From Acidimicrobiaceae bacterium (lineage in GTDB: Bacteria > Actinomycetota > Acidimicrobiia > Acidimicrobiales > Ilumatobacteraceae): 64,000 bases of DNA. The notes beneath the pieces are model-generated. The model was given only the letters and a program-made list of their open reading frames with translations, did no database searches and was not told the origin of the DNA. Below, piece after piece: positions 1-8,566 of the stretch; the stretch's first letter is position 1; every line of letters starts with the position of its first letter. Location of the stretch: positions 1 through 64,000 of the forward strand of contig CANIHL010000003.1 of the NCBI GenBank assembly GCA_947467375.1, read 5' to 3'. Position numbers and translations under genes: made by a program.

Positions 1-1
1 A

Positions 2-172
2 TCAATGGCTCAATGGTTAATAGGTGCAGGTCGTTTTGTTCCGCCATATTTGGCTTCTCAGGGTATTGCAATGGGTCATGCAGGTGAAGTCCACGTTTCA
101 CTGGATGAGTCGAAGCAGGTTTGGATTGGTGGCGAAGTTTCCGCGTGCATTCAAGGAACTGTTGAGATCTAG
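2..172 (+). CDS. PhzF-family isomerase, C-terminal fragment (truncated by window edge)
   Basis: Open frame from base 2: SMAQWLIGAGRFVPPYLASQGIAMGHAGEVHVSLDESKQVWIGGEVSACIQGTVEI*, resembling the PhzF C-terminus. Confidence 0.6.
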   Translation, partial: SMAQWLIGAGRFVPPYLASQGIAMGHAGEVHVSLDESKQVWIGGEVSACIQGTVEI

Positions 173-177
173 TTAAT

Positions 178-345
178 TGAATTTGGTACGGATTTGGTAC
201 GACCTCGTGAACGCTCAGCGGGAAAACGGGGGACAGACGAGACTTGGAACGCTGAACTCGAGTGATGAAGTGGCGGTTTGAAGCCAGACGGGGTACTGGA
301 CGACACTTTCCTTGGATTTCGATTCCCGGCGTCGCCTCCATTTTT
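178..345. repeat. Degenerate intergenic repeat, copy A (ends in a tRNA/tmRNA-3'-end-like sequence)
   Basis: gaatttggtacggatttggtacgacctcgtgaacgctc is shared with 1296-1335; about 85 bp is alignable with 3831-3900; ends gatttcgattcccggcgtcgcctcca. Confidence 0.45.
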
Positions 346-662
346 TATAGCGTTAAATCTGAAATATACACGACTCTTTTTCGTCAGTAAACGCATATTC
401 GAAAATTGGGTGATTGTTGGGGATGCGCAATAGCCAACTGAGGAGCCGCGAATTTCACTTCAATTACATTTATTGTCACAACACCAAACTTGTTTGTTGA
501 CAAAAGGGCGGGACAGGACATCCACAAAATTGATTCCGCGAATCCAAAGCGAACCAAGTTGGACCTGCAGTTCTAACCAAGACTTTCCATTGATCGATCA
601 ACTAATTGATCACGGGCAACTCTGACTTGACAGATTTTTCAAAAGAGATGTACCATTACTGT

Positions 663-1106
663 ATGAGCCGCAGCATCAAAACAGTTACAGGATTCTTTCT
701 TACAGTTCTCTTTCTTTTTGTTGCAACTGAACAAGCATCAGCTGCAACAAAACAATCAATCAAATGGAGAGTGAACGGAGATTGCGTTGATTTGTATGAG
801 GAGTTCCAAAGTGACTACACGGTATATGAAGGTGAATCTTGTGTATTCACGGCAACCGTAAAACCTGTTAAGCCATCCCGAACCGTTGCCCTACAGTGGT
901 TTGACTCTGATACAGGTAAATGGACGATTTATGATCAGGCAAAAACAAACAAATCTGGTGTGGCGCGGGTCGACGTCTACTTTGATACTGACGAATGCTG
1001 GGAGGATGCCTCGTGGGAGTTTCGACTAGGAATGGCTAAACAAGGCGCTTCGCCAGCGATAACTTCAGCACCTTTTTGGATTACGTTTGTCTACGACTGC
1101 AACTAG
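663..1106 (+). CDS. Small secreted protein of unknown function
   Basis: Start moved to ATG 663, giving signal peptide MSRSIKTVTGFFLTVLFLFVATEQASA. Confidence 0.6.
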   Translation: MSRSIKTVTGFFLTVLFLFVATEQASAATKQSIKWRVNGDCVDLYEEFQSDYTVYEGESCVFTATVKPVKPSRTVALQWFDSDTGKWTIYDQAKTNKSGVARVDVYFDTDECWEDASWEFRLGMAKQGASPAITSAPFWITFVYDCN

Positions 1107-1238
1107 ATGACTCTCTCGGTTGTTCTCATCTTTTGAAGATTTGCTTGGCGTAACCCAAGTTCAACTGAGAAGTGAAGAAAGACAATCTTCAAAAAGTTAA
1201 ATGTTTATCTACCGCCCATAATCCATTAATTACCTATA

Positions 1239-1335
1239 GAGGTGCTGGAGGGGATACCAGCCGGTGGCAAGGTTTGGGTTAGGTGGACCTATTTGAAATT
1301 TGGTTCGGATTTGGTACGAATTCGTGAATGCTCGG
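1239..1335. repeat. Degenerate intergenic repeat, copy B
   Basis: gaggtgctgg...ggcaaggtttgggttaggtggacctat matches 4622-4700; tttggttcggatttggtacga matches copy A. Confidence 0.5.
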
Positions 1336-1376
1336 TTGGAGCACTGGAAATCGGACTAGAGAATTCACTGTTGGGT

Positions 1377-2705
1377 TTATCGCTTGATCAGTGTTGGGCA
1401 TCCTTCTGGTCGAAGGGTGAGGAGAAATTCCTCCTTAGGGGAACTTCCGGAAAGTTGCCAAGGGCCAGTAAGGGCGAATTCGGTAAGAAATTCGCGCATC
1501 TCGGCAAGGGCAAATCTTTGGCCTATGCACCCACGACCACCGGCCCCAAATGGCAAGTACGCAGCTGGCGCATCTTTGAATTGAACATTGTCCCATCTAG
1601 AGGGATCGAATCGCAATGGATCAGGAAAATATGAATCCATGCGATGGTAGATATACGGCGAAATCAAAACATTTGCACCCGTGGGTATTTCGTATCCATC
1701 AATCATGATGGCGCTATTCACTTGGCGTGGCAGAATCCAAGCTGGCGGGTGCAGTCGTAATGTTTCAAAGATTATTTGGTCAATACTCTGAACTGGTATT
1801 GGGGTCATGCCCGCTTTTGTGGTCTCGATGATCACCCATGCCAACGTGTTAGCTGTGGTTTCATGTCCTGCTAGTAGAACGGTGAGAATCTCATCCACTT
1901 GGGCATCTGCGTTCCAAAAATCTTTGTTACTTGCTTGCGCTTCTCTAAGGTAGAAAAGGAGATCCGTCTCGTCTTTACTTACTGAGGAGGGGGAATAGAT
2001 CAAATCTTTTGCAAAATCACGCATATTGGCAGAGTGCAGGCTTTCTGCCCGTCGACGTAACCGATATGAAAACAGATGAATCATGTGATTCACTACGAAT
2101 TTCACGACTATCTCGTATGGTCTTCTTGATTTTCTATCTGACAATTCAATTTTTTCAATAACGCGGGTTAGCAAGCGAGTTGCTGTGAGGTATTCAGTTT
2201 CTAGATTGAAATCAATTTGAAATTGGTTCGTAGGCGTTTCTGCCTTGCTCTTGAAAAGTGTCAGCATTGCGGCTTGAAGAGTAAAATCTTGCGAGATTTT
2301 GCGAATATCAACTGATTCTTTGTCTATAACGTTCTGAATCGTTTGGGAGGAAAGATTATTGAAGTCAGAGATGTATTGTTCTATCTCTTTCGATCGAAAT
2401 ACATTCTTGATTGCGTCCAATCGAATTCCATGTTCGGGTTCATCAGCAAGAAGCGTGCCATTTCCAATGCTTTCTCGGGCTATCTCGAAAAAGGTCCCTT
2501 TAGATAGGTTCTCCTCATATTTGATGAGTAAGTCTCGGGCAATTAACGGGTTATTGATCAGATAAAACGAAGAACTCAGATATGAAACAATTGTGATGTC
2601 CGATTTTTGGGACCATTTTGTGAGTAGTTTTTCTGGATTTTTCAGAAGGAATGGCAGGTTGAGAAGAAGTTTTCCAACTGTAATAGTCTGCGTACTTATG
2701 TTCAT
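1377..2705 (-). CDS. Cytochrome P450
   Basis: I-helix AGHETTANT, ETLRLHPP (ExxR) and heme loop FGAGGRGCIGQRFALAEM. Confidence 0.93.
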   Translation of the reverse strand: MNISTQTITVGKLLLNLPFLLKNPEKLLTKWSQKSDITIVSYLSSSFYLINNPLIARDLLIKYEENLSKGTFFEIARESIGNGTLLADEPEHGIRLDAIKNVFRSKEIEQYISDFNNLSSQTIQNVIDKESVDIRKISQDFTLQAAMLTLFKSKAETPTNQFQIDFNLETEYLTATRLLTRVIEKIELSDRKSRRPYEIVVKFVVNHMIHLFSYRLRRRAESLHSANMRDFAKDLIYSPSSVSKDETDLLFYLREAQASNKDFWNADAQVDEILTVLLAGHETTANTLAWVIIETTKAGMTPIPVQSIDQIIFETLRLHPPAWILPRQVNSAIMIDGYEIPTGANVLISPYIYHRMDSYFPDPLRFDPSRWDNVQFKDAPAAYLPFGAGGRGCIGQRFALAEMREFLTEFALTGPWQLSGSSPKEEFLLTLRPEGCPTLIKR

Positions 2706-2782
2706 TGTGCCACCATTGGCTTTGTGTTCAATTTAGTGATATCCATGTTTTTGTATCGTTCGTGATAAGAGGAGGCTTGGAA

Positions 2783-3802
2783 ATGGTTCATCAAGTTAGT
2801 TCACCGTACATCAACAAAACGATTAAAAAATCAATTTCAGTTCTGTCTTTTGTATTGTTCATCTTTTGCGTTAGTGACTTGATATCGGATCCCGGTAAAG
2901 AGTTGAATCAAGGGGCCCAATACGCAGCACTTTGGTGTTCACTATGGCTTGTAGTTGGACCCCAATTGGCTTTTAGGTGGCATCTCAAATGGGGTGAATT
3001 CCATGATTTTTTAACTTCCTTCAGTCTGCAAGAACCAGAATTGAGTGTATTCAATTCAGTAGAAGTGAAATTAACTAGATTTCGACTTTTGATTGTGTCT
3101 CTGCCAGTGCTATTGATTGTCGCAGCTTTTCGATTTGGTTATGACTTTTTTGCAAGTTCCTTAGGACTTGGCGATAGCTCACAAACGAAGTTTTGGATCA
3201 TTCCGTTAGTGCTTGGAGCGCTTGTTGCTGGGTGGGGCGTTTGGTGCGCGGTTCGTTCGCTGGTGGTGTCGCTTGCTGTTTCTAAGCATGTTGGAGATTT
3301 TGCTCCATTTGCCGGAGTGGTTTCTTCGACCAGCAAGAAGCTCTCAGATTTTTGTTTCGGAGTTGCATTCATCTTCGGAATTGGTGCGACAGTGGTTCTA
3401 CCAGTTTTTTTCGTTGGTGTTTTTCAAACTACAGGACTGGTTCGTTTAATCATTTGTGCGTTAATAGTGCTTGTGGTCGGAGTAACAGTTGCGCTTTTAG
3501 CATTTCCCGCTTTCGCAATTTCGCGTCAGGTGGAAGGTGAACGCCAACTGTATTTAGATCAGCTATCAATAGAGATTGAACACTTGGTTACTGATCTGCG
3601 TAGCGGTGACCACAATTCTGATGTTGCTGTCTGGAATACAAACGTAACTATGCGGTTAAACGCTTTGTTAGAGATCCGTAAACACGTGATGGTCCACATG
3701 GCTTCTGATTCGGCATTAAAAATGGTTCGACGCATTCCCTTTGTTTTGATCGGACCGATTGGTTCCTCAGTCGCGGCGTGGCTTGCACTTGTCTTCGGTT
3801 AG
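2783..3802 (+). CDS. Multi-pass membrane protein of unknown function
   Basis: Several hydrophobic segments; start chosen at ATG 2783 behind a purine-rich gaggcttgga. Confidence 0.55.
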   Translation: MVHQVSSPYINKTIKKSISVLSFVLFIFCVSDLISDPGKELNQGAQYAALWCSLWLVVGPQLAFRWHLKWGEFHDFLTSFSLQEPELSVFNSVEVKLTRFRLLIVSLPVLLIVAAFRFGYDFFASSLGLGDSSQTKFWIIPLVLGALVAGWGVWCAVRSLVVSLAVSKHVGDFAPFAGVVSSTSKKLSDFCFGVAFIFGIGATVVLPVFFVGVFQTTGLVRLIICALIVLVVGVTVALLAFPAFAISRQVEGERQLYLDQLSIEIEHLVTDLRSGDHNSDVAVWNTNVTMRLNALLEIRKHVMVHMASDSALKMVRRIPFVLIGPIGSSVAAWLALVFG

Positions 3803-3830
3803 AAAAATACAGTAGACCCAGTTGTTGTTT

Positions 3831-3900
3831 TGAATTTGGTACGACCCCGCCGACTCTCCGTGGGAAGACAAGGGATACGCAAGTTTTGGGGTGCTTGATT
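3831..3900. repeat. Degenerate intergenic repeat, copy C
   Basis: gaatttggtacgacc...gtgggaagacaaggga...ttttggggtgct aligns with copy A. Confidence 0.4.
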
Positions 3901-3910
3901 TTCTAGGGAA

Positions 3911-4582
3911 CTAGCAAGAGCCGCCATACCCGAAGTTTTGTGTTGCTACGGATCGGTACCACGCATCCCATTTTCCGATATTGACGCCAACTCCGAGGTG
4001 AGTAAAGCCTGGGTTTAAAATATTTGCTCGATGTCCTGGTGAATTCATCCAGCCCACCATCGTGGCGTTGGGGGAGCTGTATCCCATAGCGATGTTTTCT
4101 CCATAGCCCCAACCATTTGAAGATTCGAAATAACCAGTGCTACGAATCCGGTCAACACTTGCTGTGCCCGTGCCTGGATCGCTATGAGAAAAGAACTGGC
4201 CTTCCAGCATTCGATTGGTGTGTGCGAGTGCAGAGTTAGCAAGACGTGTGCAACTAACCAAAGGATTGAGCCCGGCATTCTGGCGCTCCACGTTTGTGAT
4301 TCGCAAAATCTCTGATTCCCAGCCGCGAGCATCAAAACTTGCTGTCGGTGCCAGCGTGGTCGTGGTCGTGGTGGATGTAGTTGCAGGTTTAAGGATCCAA
4401 ACTTTCTTCTTGCCAATAGACACACAAACCAAGATCCGCACCTTCCCCTTGACCCTGGAGGAACTAATTGCGCCAACTTTCGGACACCTATCTCCAGAAT
4501 TAGATGCAAAGGTTGTGGTTGTAGAAACCAAGGAGACCAGTAATGAACAAATCAATACGCGTCTCAATACCGACATGTGCAA
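3911..4582 (-). CDS. Secreted CAP (SCP/PR1-like) domain protein
   Basis: Signal peptide, short Cys/Trp module, Thr-rich linker, then CAP domain ITNVERQNAGLNPL...FFSHSDP...GENIAMGYSSPNATMVGWMNSPGHRANILNPGFTHLGVGV. Confidence 0.88.
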   Translation of the reverse strand: MHMSVLRRVLICSLLVSLVSTTTTFASNSGDRCPKVGAISSSRVKGKVRILVCVSIGKKKVWILKPATTSTTTTTTLAPTASFDARGWESEILRITNVERQNAGLNPLVSCTRLANSALAHTNRMLEGQFFSHSDPGTGTASVDRIRSTGYFESSNGWGYGENIAMGYSSPNATMVGWMNSPGHRANILNPGFTHLGVGVNIGKWDAWYRSVATQNFGYGGSC

Positions 4583-4621
4583 ACACTATTACCCTCTCGC
4601 CTGAACCGACTATTACCAATT

Positions 4622-4705
4622 GAGGTGCTGGGGGCTTTCATATGTTTGGCAGGCTTTGGGCTAGGTAGACCTATCCGATAATTGGTTCGAGCGCGTGAAC
4701 CCCGG
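4622..4705. repeat. Degenerate intergenic repeat, copy D
   Basis: gaggtgctggggg...ggcaggctttgggctaggtagacctatccga...attggttcga matches copy B. Confidence 0.5.
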
Positions 4706-4768
4706 CAAGAGGGAACTTAAAGCATGCTTAATTAAGACGTATAAAACCCGCCAGTTGCTTGCTTGATA

Positions 4769-4801
4769 AGGGTTAACACTTTGATAAAAAATTTTAACCC
4801 T
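4769..4801. promoter_or_regulatory. Inverted repeat upstream of the lipoprotein gene (possible operator or hairpin)
   Basis: agggttaa-17 nt-ttaaccct, perfect 8 bp arms. Confidence 0.3.
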
Positions 4802-4864
4802 AGGATGTGGCAGTGGTTCGAGTGGCTTCTGAGAACTACTGACAATCGGCTCCGGAGGATTTAA

Positions 4865-7783
4865 GTGTTTGCGACATCGCGTAATTCCAAGATTGCAGTT
4901 TTTGGCCTCGCAGCCATTTTGGTTCTCACGTCATCCTGCAGTAAGGGCGGTAGCTCTGGCGGAGCTCCCGAATTGTCGGAAGCTGTAGCTACGACGTTGA
5001 GGCCAACGCCAGACGGCTATTCATTTGCAAACTTTTCTGCCACTGGTTCGCCTGAAGAATTTGGAAGCGCTGATTTGGTAGCAATGTTCGGCGAAGGTGC
5101 ATGTGTTGATGGCGTTGTCGATCCGTGTGATCCGATTGCTGAGGCTGCCGCTTGGGCCAGAATGGTGAATCAGGCTCGTGCATCAGGGCATTGCGAGGGT
5201 TTAGTAGTAGAAGCATCAAAACGATTCAATACAGCTGCTTCACCACAGACAGTTGATTTGAAGAATGAAGGTGAGGTGACTCATCGTATTTTTCAAACAT
5301 TTGCTACACAGTTTCTGAAAGAGACGCAAGACGAAACTGCTAGTTGGCAGCAGAAGTCTTTACGTGAGATTGTCAATGAACTGGGCGTTTCCTTTCAAAC
5401 AGGTGTCTTGAAGTATTCGATGGGTTTGTATACGGATACTGGTGGCCATGCGTTATTGCCATATGCAATTGATTTCACTGATCCTGATCATGCGGTAGTC
5501 CATTTGTACGATTCGAATTGGCCGGGTAAGGATCGTTATGTTGAGGTTGATTTAAAGGAAGAGACTTGGAAGTTCTCCTTTTCCGGTAGCGATCCAGCCA
5601 ATGACCCAAAAGCCTGGACCGGTGGCGCTGGCGATATGGACTTGACATCGTTAGATGCTCGGTCAAATTCGTTGTGTCCGTTTTGCGTAACGGAAACCAA
5701 AGTGAAGAATTCGATGCTCGTAATTAAATCGACTGATACAAAATGGTCAATTACAACAGATCAGGGAACGTATTCACCGAGCAACGAAACATTGGTAACC
5801 GGTATCAGCTCACGACCAATAAAAGGTTCAGCAGGCACTATTGAAATCGGGAGTCAAGCCTTTGAATTTGTGGTGTTTGTTGAAGGTACAGATATGAAGT
5901 TGAAGTTTCCTAGTCCTACGAGCGCCTTCGTCTCTCAGGGAACAGCAGTTGTGCAGTTGTTGTCGAGTGAGTCTTCAAGTGCTGAAGTAACGGTTTCTGG
6001 CGACAGCATTTCTGTGAATGATCCGAATATGACAGTGACGGTTGCCAGCGAAAACCTTGTTGCATCTGTCGCGGGTAATAACACTGTTGTCGACATTGGT
6101 GCTGCGCAATTGAATATCGCAACCGAATCTGCCAGTGGTCAGATACTCAATGTTGTTGCTGACGCTCAGACGCCACAGATTGTTGCTAAGGCAGTGGTGC
6201 CTGATGGCTCCAGTGGTGGGGCGCAATTTGTATACACATCGAAGAGTGCTGATGACGTGACTCAAGTTCACGAAGTGTCGAGCAAGGGTGTTGAAACAGT
6301 CAAAGTCGTCGAAGAAACGCTAGATCTGAATGCTGTGACTGCAGAATTGCCCCCGGTCTTAGCTGTGGTCATCGTGAAAGAAGGTTTGCCGCCTCCTGAA
6401 GAGCGCGATTTGTCGAACCCCGCCTATGTTGCAGACCCTGTATTTGTTCCTACGTCTGGCGTAGTGGCATCACGCATTGAAGGTTCACGAGTTTGTGACG
6501 TGCCGGGCTATCCATCGGATTGGATTATTCAGGCAAACGCAACATCGTGTACAGCTCCGGTGTTGCAGTTAGCTTCTGCGAGTGCACAATCACGAAACAC
6601 TGTGGGAAGTGACTGTTCCGTTGGTGGTGTCGATGGAATATGGACAGCTTTCGGTGGATCAGGGACAACTATTTGTTCTCCTCGGATCGTATTGGCTGCA
6701 TCACGCGTAACAGCGCAAAATGCGATCGGACAACCGTGCAGCGAATACGGAATCGTAGGGACGTGGACTTCTGTAAGCGGCATTGTTGTTTGTCAAAACA
6801 ACACAGTGAGAAATGCTGCTTTCGATAATTCCCCGTCTACTACCAGTCCACCAGCAACAGTCCTTTCGACAACTACTACGGCCCCATCAACGACTACAAC
6901 GGTTCCACGAACCACAACAACAACTACAAGCCCGGTATCGGTCCCGTACTTCAATGCTGTTCAGAATCTGACTGCATCTGCCTCTGGCGATGGAAGTGTG
7001 TTCTTGAGTTGGAGCGCTCCTCAAGCAAGTAATTCTGAAATATATGGATATTCAATTGAATTTGTAGATCTTGATGGCGGTGCTGAGCGGGGCGGTTGGG
7101 GTATATGGACTACCGCATCAAACACGTCTTACTCCCTGGGTCATTGGATGTTTGATGGGAATAACCCTGTAACAACCGGATACGGACCAGTTCGTTTCAA
7201 GGTGTATGCAATGTCTGGGCAATGTGTCGGTGTAGGTAGCGGTTCATGTCTATATGGGCCGAAAACAAGTGCTGACGCAGTCGTGCTCAACCCGGGCACG
7301 TCTACGGCAACGACGACCACGACTACGTCGACAACGACGACAACGACAACGACGACTGTCCCATCAAATACAACGACGACAACGACAACAACAACCCCGT
7401 CAAATACAACAACGACTACAACAGTCGTACCGTTTTTCAATGCGGTACAGAACCTCACGGCTACAGCAGCAGCAGATGGAAGTGTCTACCTGAGTTGGGG
7501 CGAACCGCTTGCAAGCACCGGTATTTACGGTTATGCAATTGAATTTGTTGACTTTGATAACAATGTCGAGAGTGGTGGTTGGGGCATTTGGACATACGCG
7601 GCTAATACCTCTTTCACACTCGGTCATTGGATGTTTGATGGGAATAACCCCGTAACAACTGGTTACGGTCAAGTTCGTTTCAAGGTGTATGCAATGTCTG
7701 GAGAATGTGTTGGTGTTGGTAGCGGATCATGTGTCTATGGTCCAAGGTCTAGCGCTGATGCAGTTGTACTAGCCCCAAGCTGA
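4865..7783 (+). CDS. Large modular lipoprotein: putative papain-like N-terminal domain, Cys/Trp repeats, Thr-rich linkers and two Fn3-like domains
   Basis: GTG start; lipobox LTSSC; GHCEGL...GGHALLPYAIDF...YDSNWPGKDRYVEVD; two copies of PxFNAVQNLTA...GGWGIWT...LGHWMFDGNNPVTTGYG...CVGVGSGSC.YGP. Confidence 0.8.
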   Translation: MFATSRNSKIAVFGLAAILVLTSSCSKGGSSGGAPELSEAVATTLRPTPDGYSFANFSATGSPEEFGSADLVAMFGEGACVDGVVDPCDPIAEAAAWARMVNQARASGHCEGLVVEASKRFNTAASPQTVDLKNEGEVTHRIFQTFATQFLKETQDETASWQQKSLREIVNELGVSFQTGVLKYSMGLYTDTGGHALLPYAIDFTDPDHAVVHLYDSNWPGKDRYVEVDLKEETWKFSFSGSDPANDPKAWTGGAGDMDLTSLDARSNSLCPFCVTETKVKNSMLVIKSTDTKWSITTDQGTYSPSNETLVTGISSRPIKGSAGTIEIGSQAFEFVVFVEGTDMKLKFPSPTSAFVSQGTAVVQLLSSESSSAEVTVSGDSISVNDPNMTVTVASENLVASVAGNNTVVDIGAAQLNIATESASGQILNVVADAQTPQIVAKAVVPDGSSGGAQFVYTSKSADDVTQVHEVSSKGVETVKVVEETLDLNAVTAELPPVLAVVIVKEGLPPPEERDLSNPAYVADPVFVPTSGVVASRIEGSRVCDVPGYPSDWIIQANATSCTAPVLQLASASAQSRNTVGSDCSVGGVDGIWTAFGGSGTTICSPRIVLAASRVTAQNAIGQPCSEYGIVGTWTSVSGIVVCQNNTVRNAAFDNSPSTTSPPATVLSTTTTAPSTTTTVPRTTTTTTSPVSVPYFNAVQNLTASASGDGSVFLSWSAPQASNSEIYGYSIEFVDLDGGAERGGWGIWTTASNTSYSLGHWMFDGNNPVTTGYGPVRFKVYAMSGQCVGVGSGSCLYGPKTSADAVVLNPGTSTATTTTTTSTTTTTTTTTVPSNTTTTTTTTTPSNTTTTTTVVPFFNAVQNLTATAAADGSVYLSWGEPLASTGIYGYAIEFVDFDNNVESGGWGIWTYAANTSFTLGHWMFDGNNPVTTGYGQVRFKVYAMSGECVGVGSGSCVYGPRSSADAVVLAPS
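7303..7426 (+). repeat. ACN-codon low-complexity tract encoding a poly-Thr linker
   Basis: Long acgacgacaacgacaac-type repeats translating to TTTTTTSTTTTTTTTTVPSNTTTTTTTTTPSNTTTTTT. Confidence 0.9.
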
Positions 7784-7802
7784 TAACGATGTTGGCTTTA
7801 CG

Positions 7803-8426
7803 TCAATTGTCATTAAGAAATGATTTAAGCGCGAAAAGAGCAATTGCATTCCAGTCTTCGTTTAAATCGTCTTCGCCACTGATGTCAAGAAGTTTGTGGC
7901 CGAAGAACATGCCTTGCTGCCAGTAAGAGAAAGCTCTCACATTTATGTCTTTGCGTAGCCAGCCTTTATCAACAGCAATTTGCATTGTTTCCGCAAGGTA
8001 ATTGCTGCCCTCTACTTGGGATTTCTTGAATTCTTGAGCCAATACGGGTTTGTGCTGTGCAAGTGCAAGCGCACGTATCCGACGACGGCGTAATTCGACA
8101 GATTGTGAATTGGTTGCCGTTTGCACCATGAGTTCGATGGCAGTTGAAAATTCCCGTTTGTCACTAGCACTTTCAACAACTAATCGAAACAGCCGGTTGC
8201 CCTGGTCGTAGTTCGCTACCAAAAGGTGCAATTCAGCGGCGACGATAAAACCGTCTTTGTTTCCAAAGTGGTGGTACAAGGAGCCTTTGGAAATCTTGGA
8301 TCTTGCTAAAAGTCCATCAAGATCAAAATTTGTTGGCCCATTTGTATCTAATTCAGCGATTGCAAGATCTAACAGGCGTTGCCTAGTTGAAATCTTGGGA
8401 CTGGCAGCAGGCTTATTTATGGCCAT
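7803..8426 (-). CDS. TetR/AcrR-family transcriptional regulator
   Basis: N-terminal HTH: RQRLLDLAIAELDTNGPTNFDLDGLLARSKISKGSLYHHFGNKDGFI. Confidence 0.9.
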   Translation of the reverse strand: MAINKPAASPKISTRQRLLDLAIAELDTNGPTNFDLDGLLARSKISKGSLYHHFGNKDGFIVAAELHLLVANYDQGNRLFRLVVESASDKREFSTAIELMVQTATNSQSVELRRRRIRALALAQHKPVLAQEFKKSQVEGSNYLAETMQIAVDKGWLRKDINVRAFSYWQQGMFFGHKLLDISGEDDLNEDWNAIALFALKSFLNDN

Positions 8427-8566
8427 AGAGTTAAATTGTTACCCGTTATTTGAACTTTTCCCCCGTTTTAGGTGAATTTAACTATTTTTACTAGCGGGAA
8501 AGTATAGAAAGTTGTAGGATATCCCTTGTAATTATCCAATTAGTTCCAAAACCTTAAGGGGTATCA

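Noticed and set aside
178-345. Complete tmRNA (ssrA) gene
   Set aside because: Only a 3'-end-like segment is present; no 5' half or tag-peptide reading frame was found and upstream DNA is phzF coding sequence.
1242-1634. 130-aa plus-strand ORF antisense to P450
   Set aside because: Overlaps repeat copy B and the well-supported P450 3' end; no coding signature.
1239-4705. Integron attC sites or gene cassettes with integrase
   Set aside because: Copies contain GTTAGGT-like words, but I see no paired inverse core sites, no palindromic attC structure and no integrase in the window.
7306-7426. CRISPR or VNTR array
   Set aside because: The repetition is ACN codon low complexity encoding a Thr-rich linker in frame; no conserved repeat/spacer organisation.
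7141-7493. Antisense ORFs rich in Val or Arg/Gln (105 aa, 79 aa)
   Set aside because: By-products of the Thr-codon low-complexity tract read in other frames.
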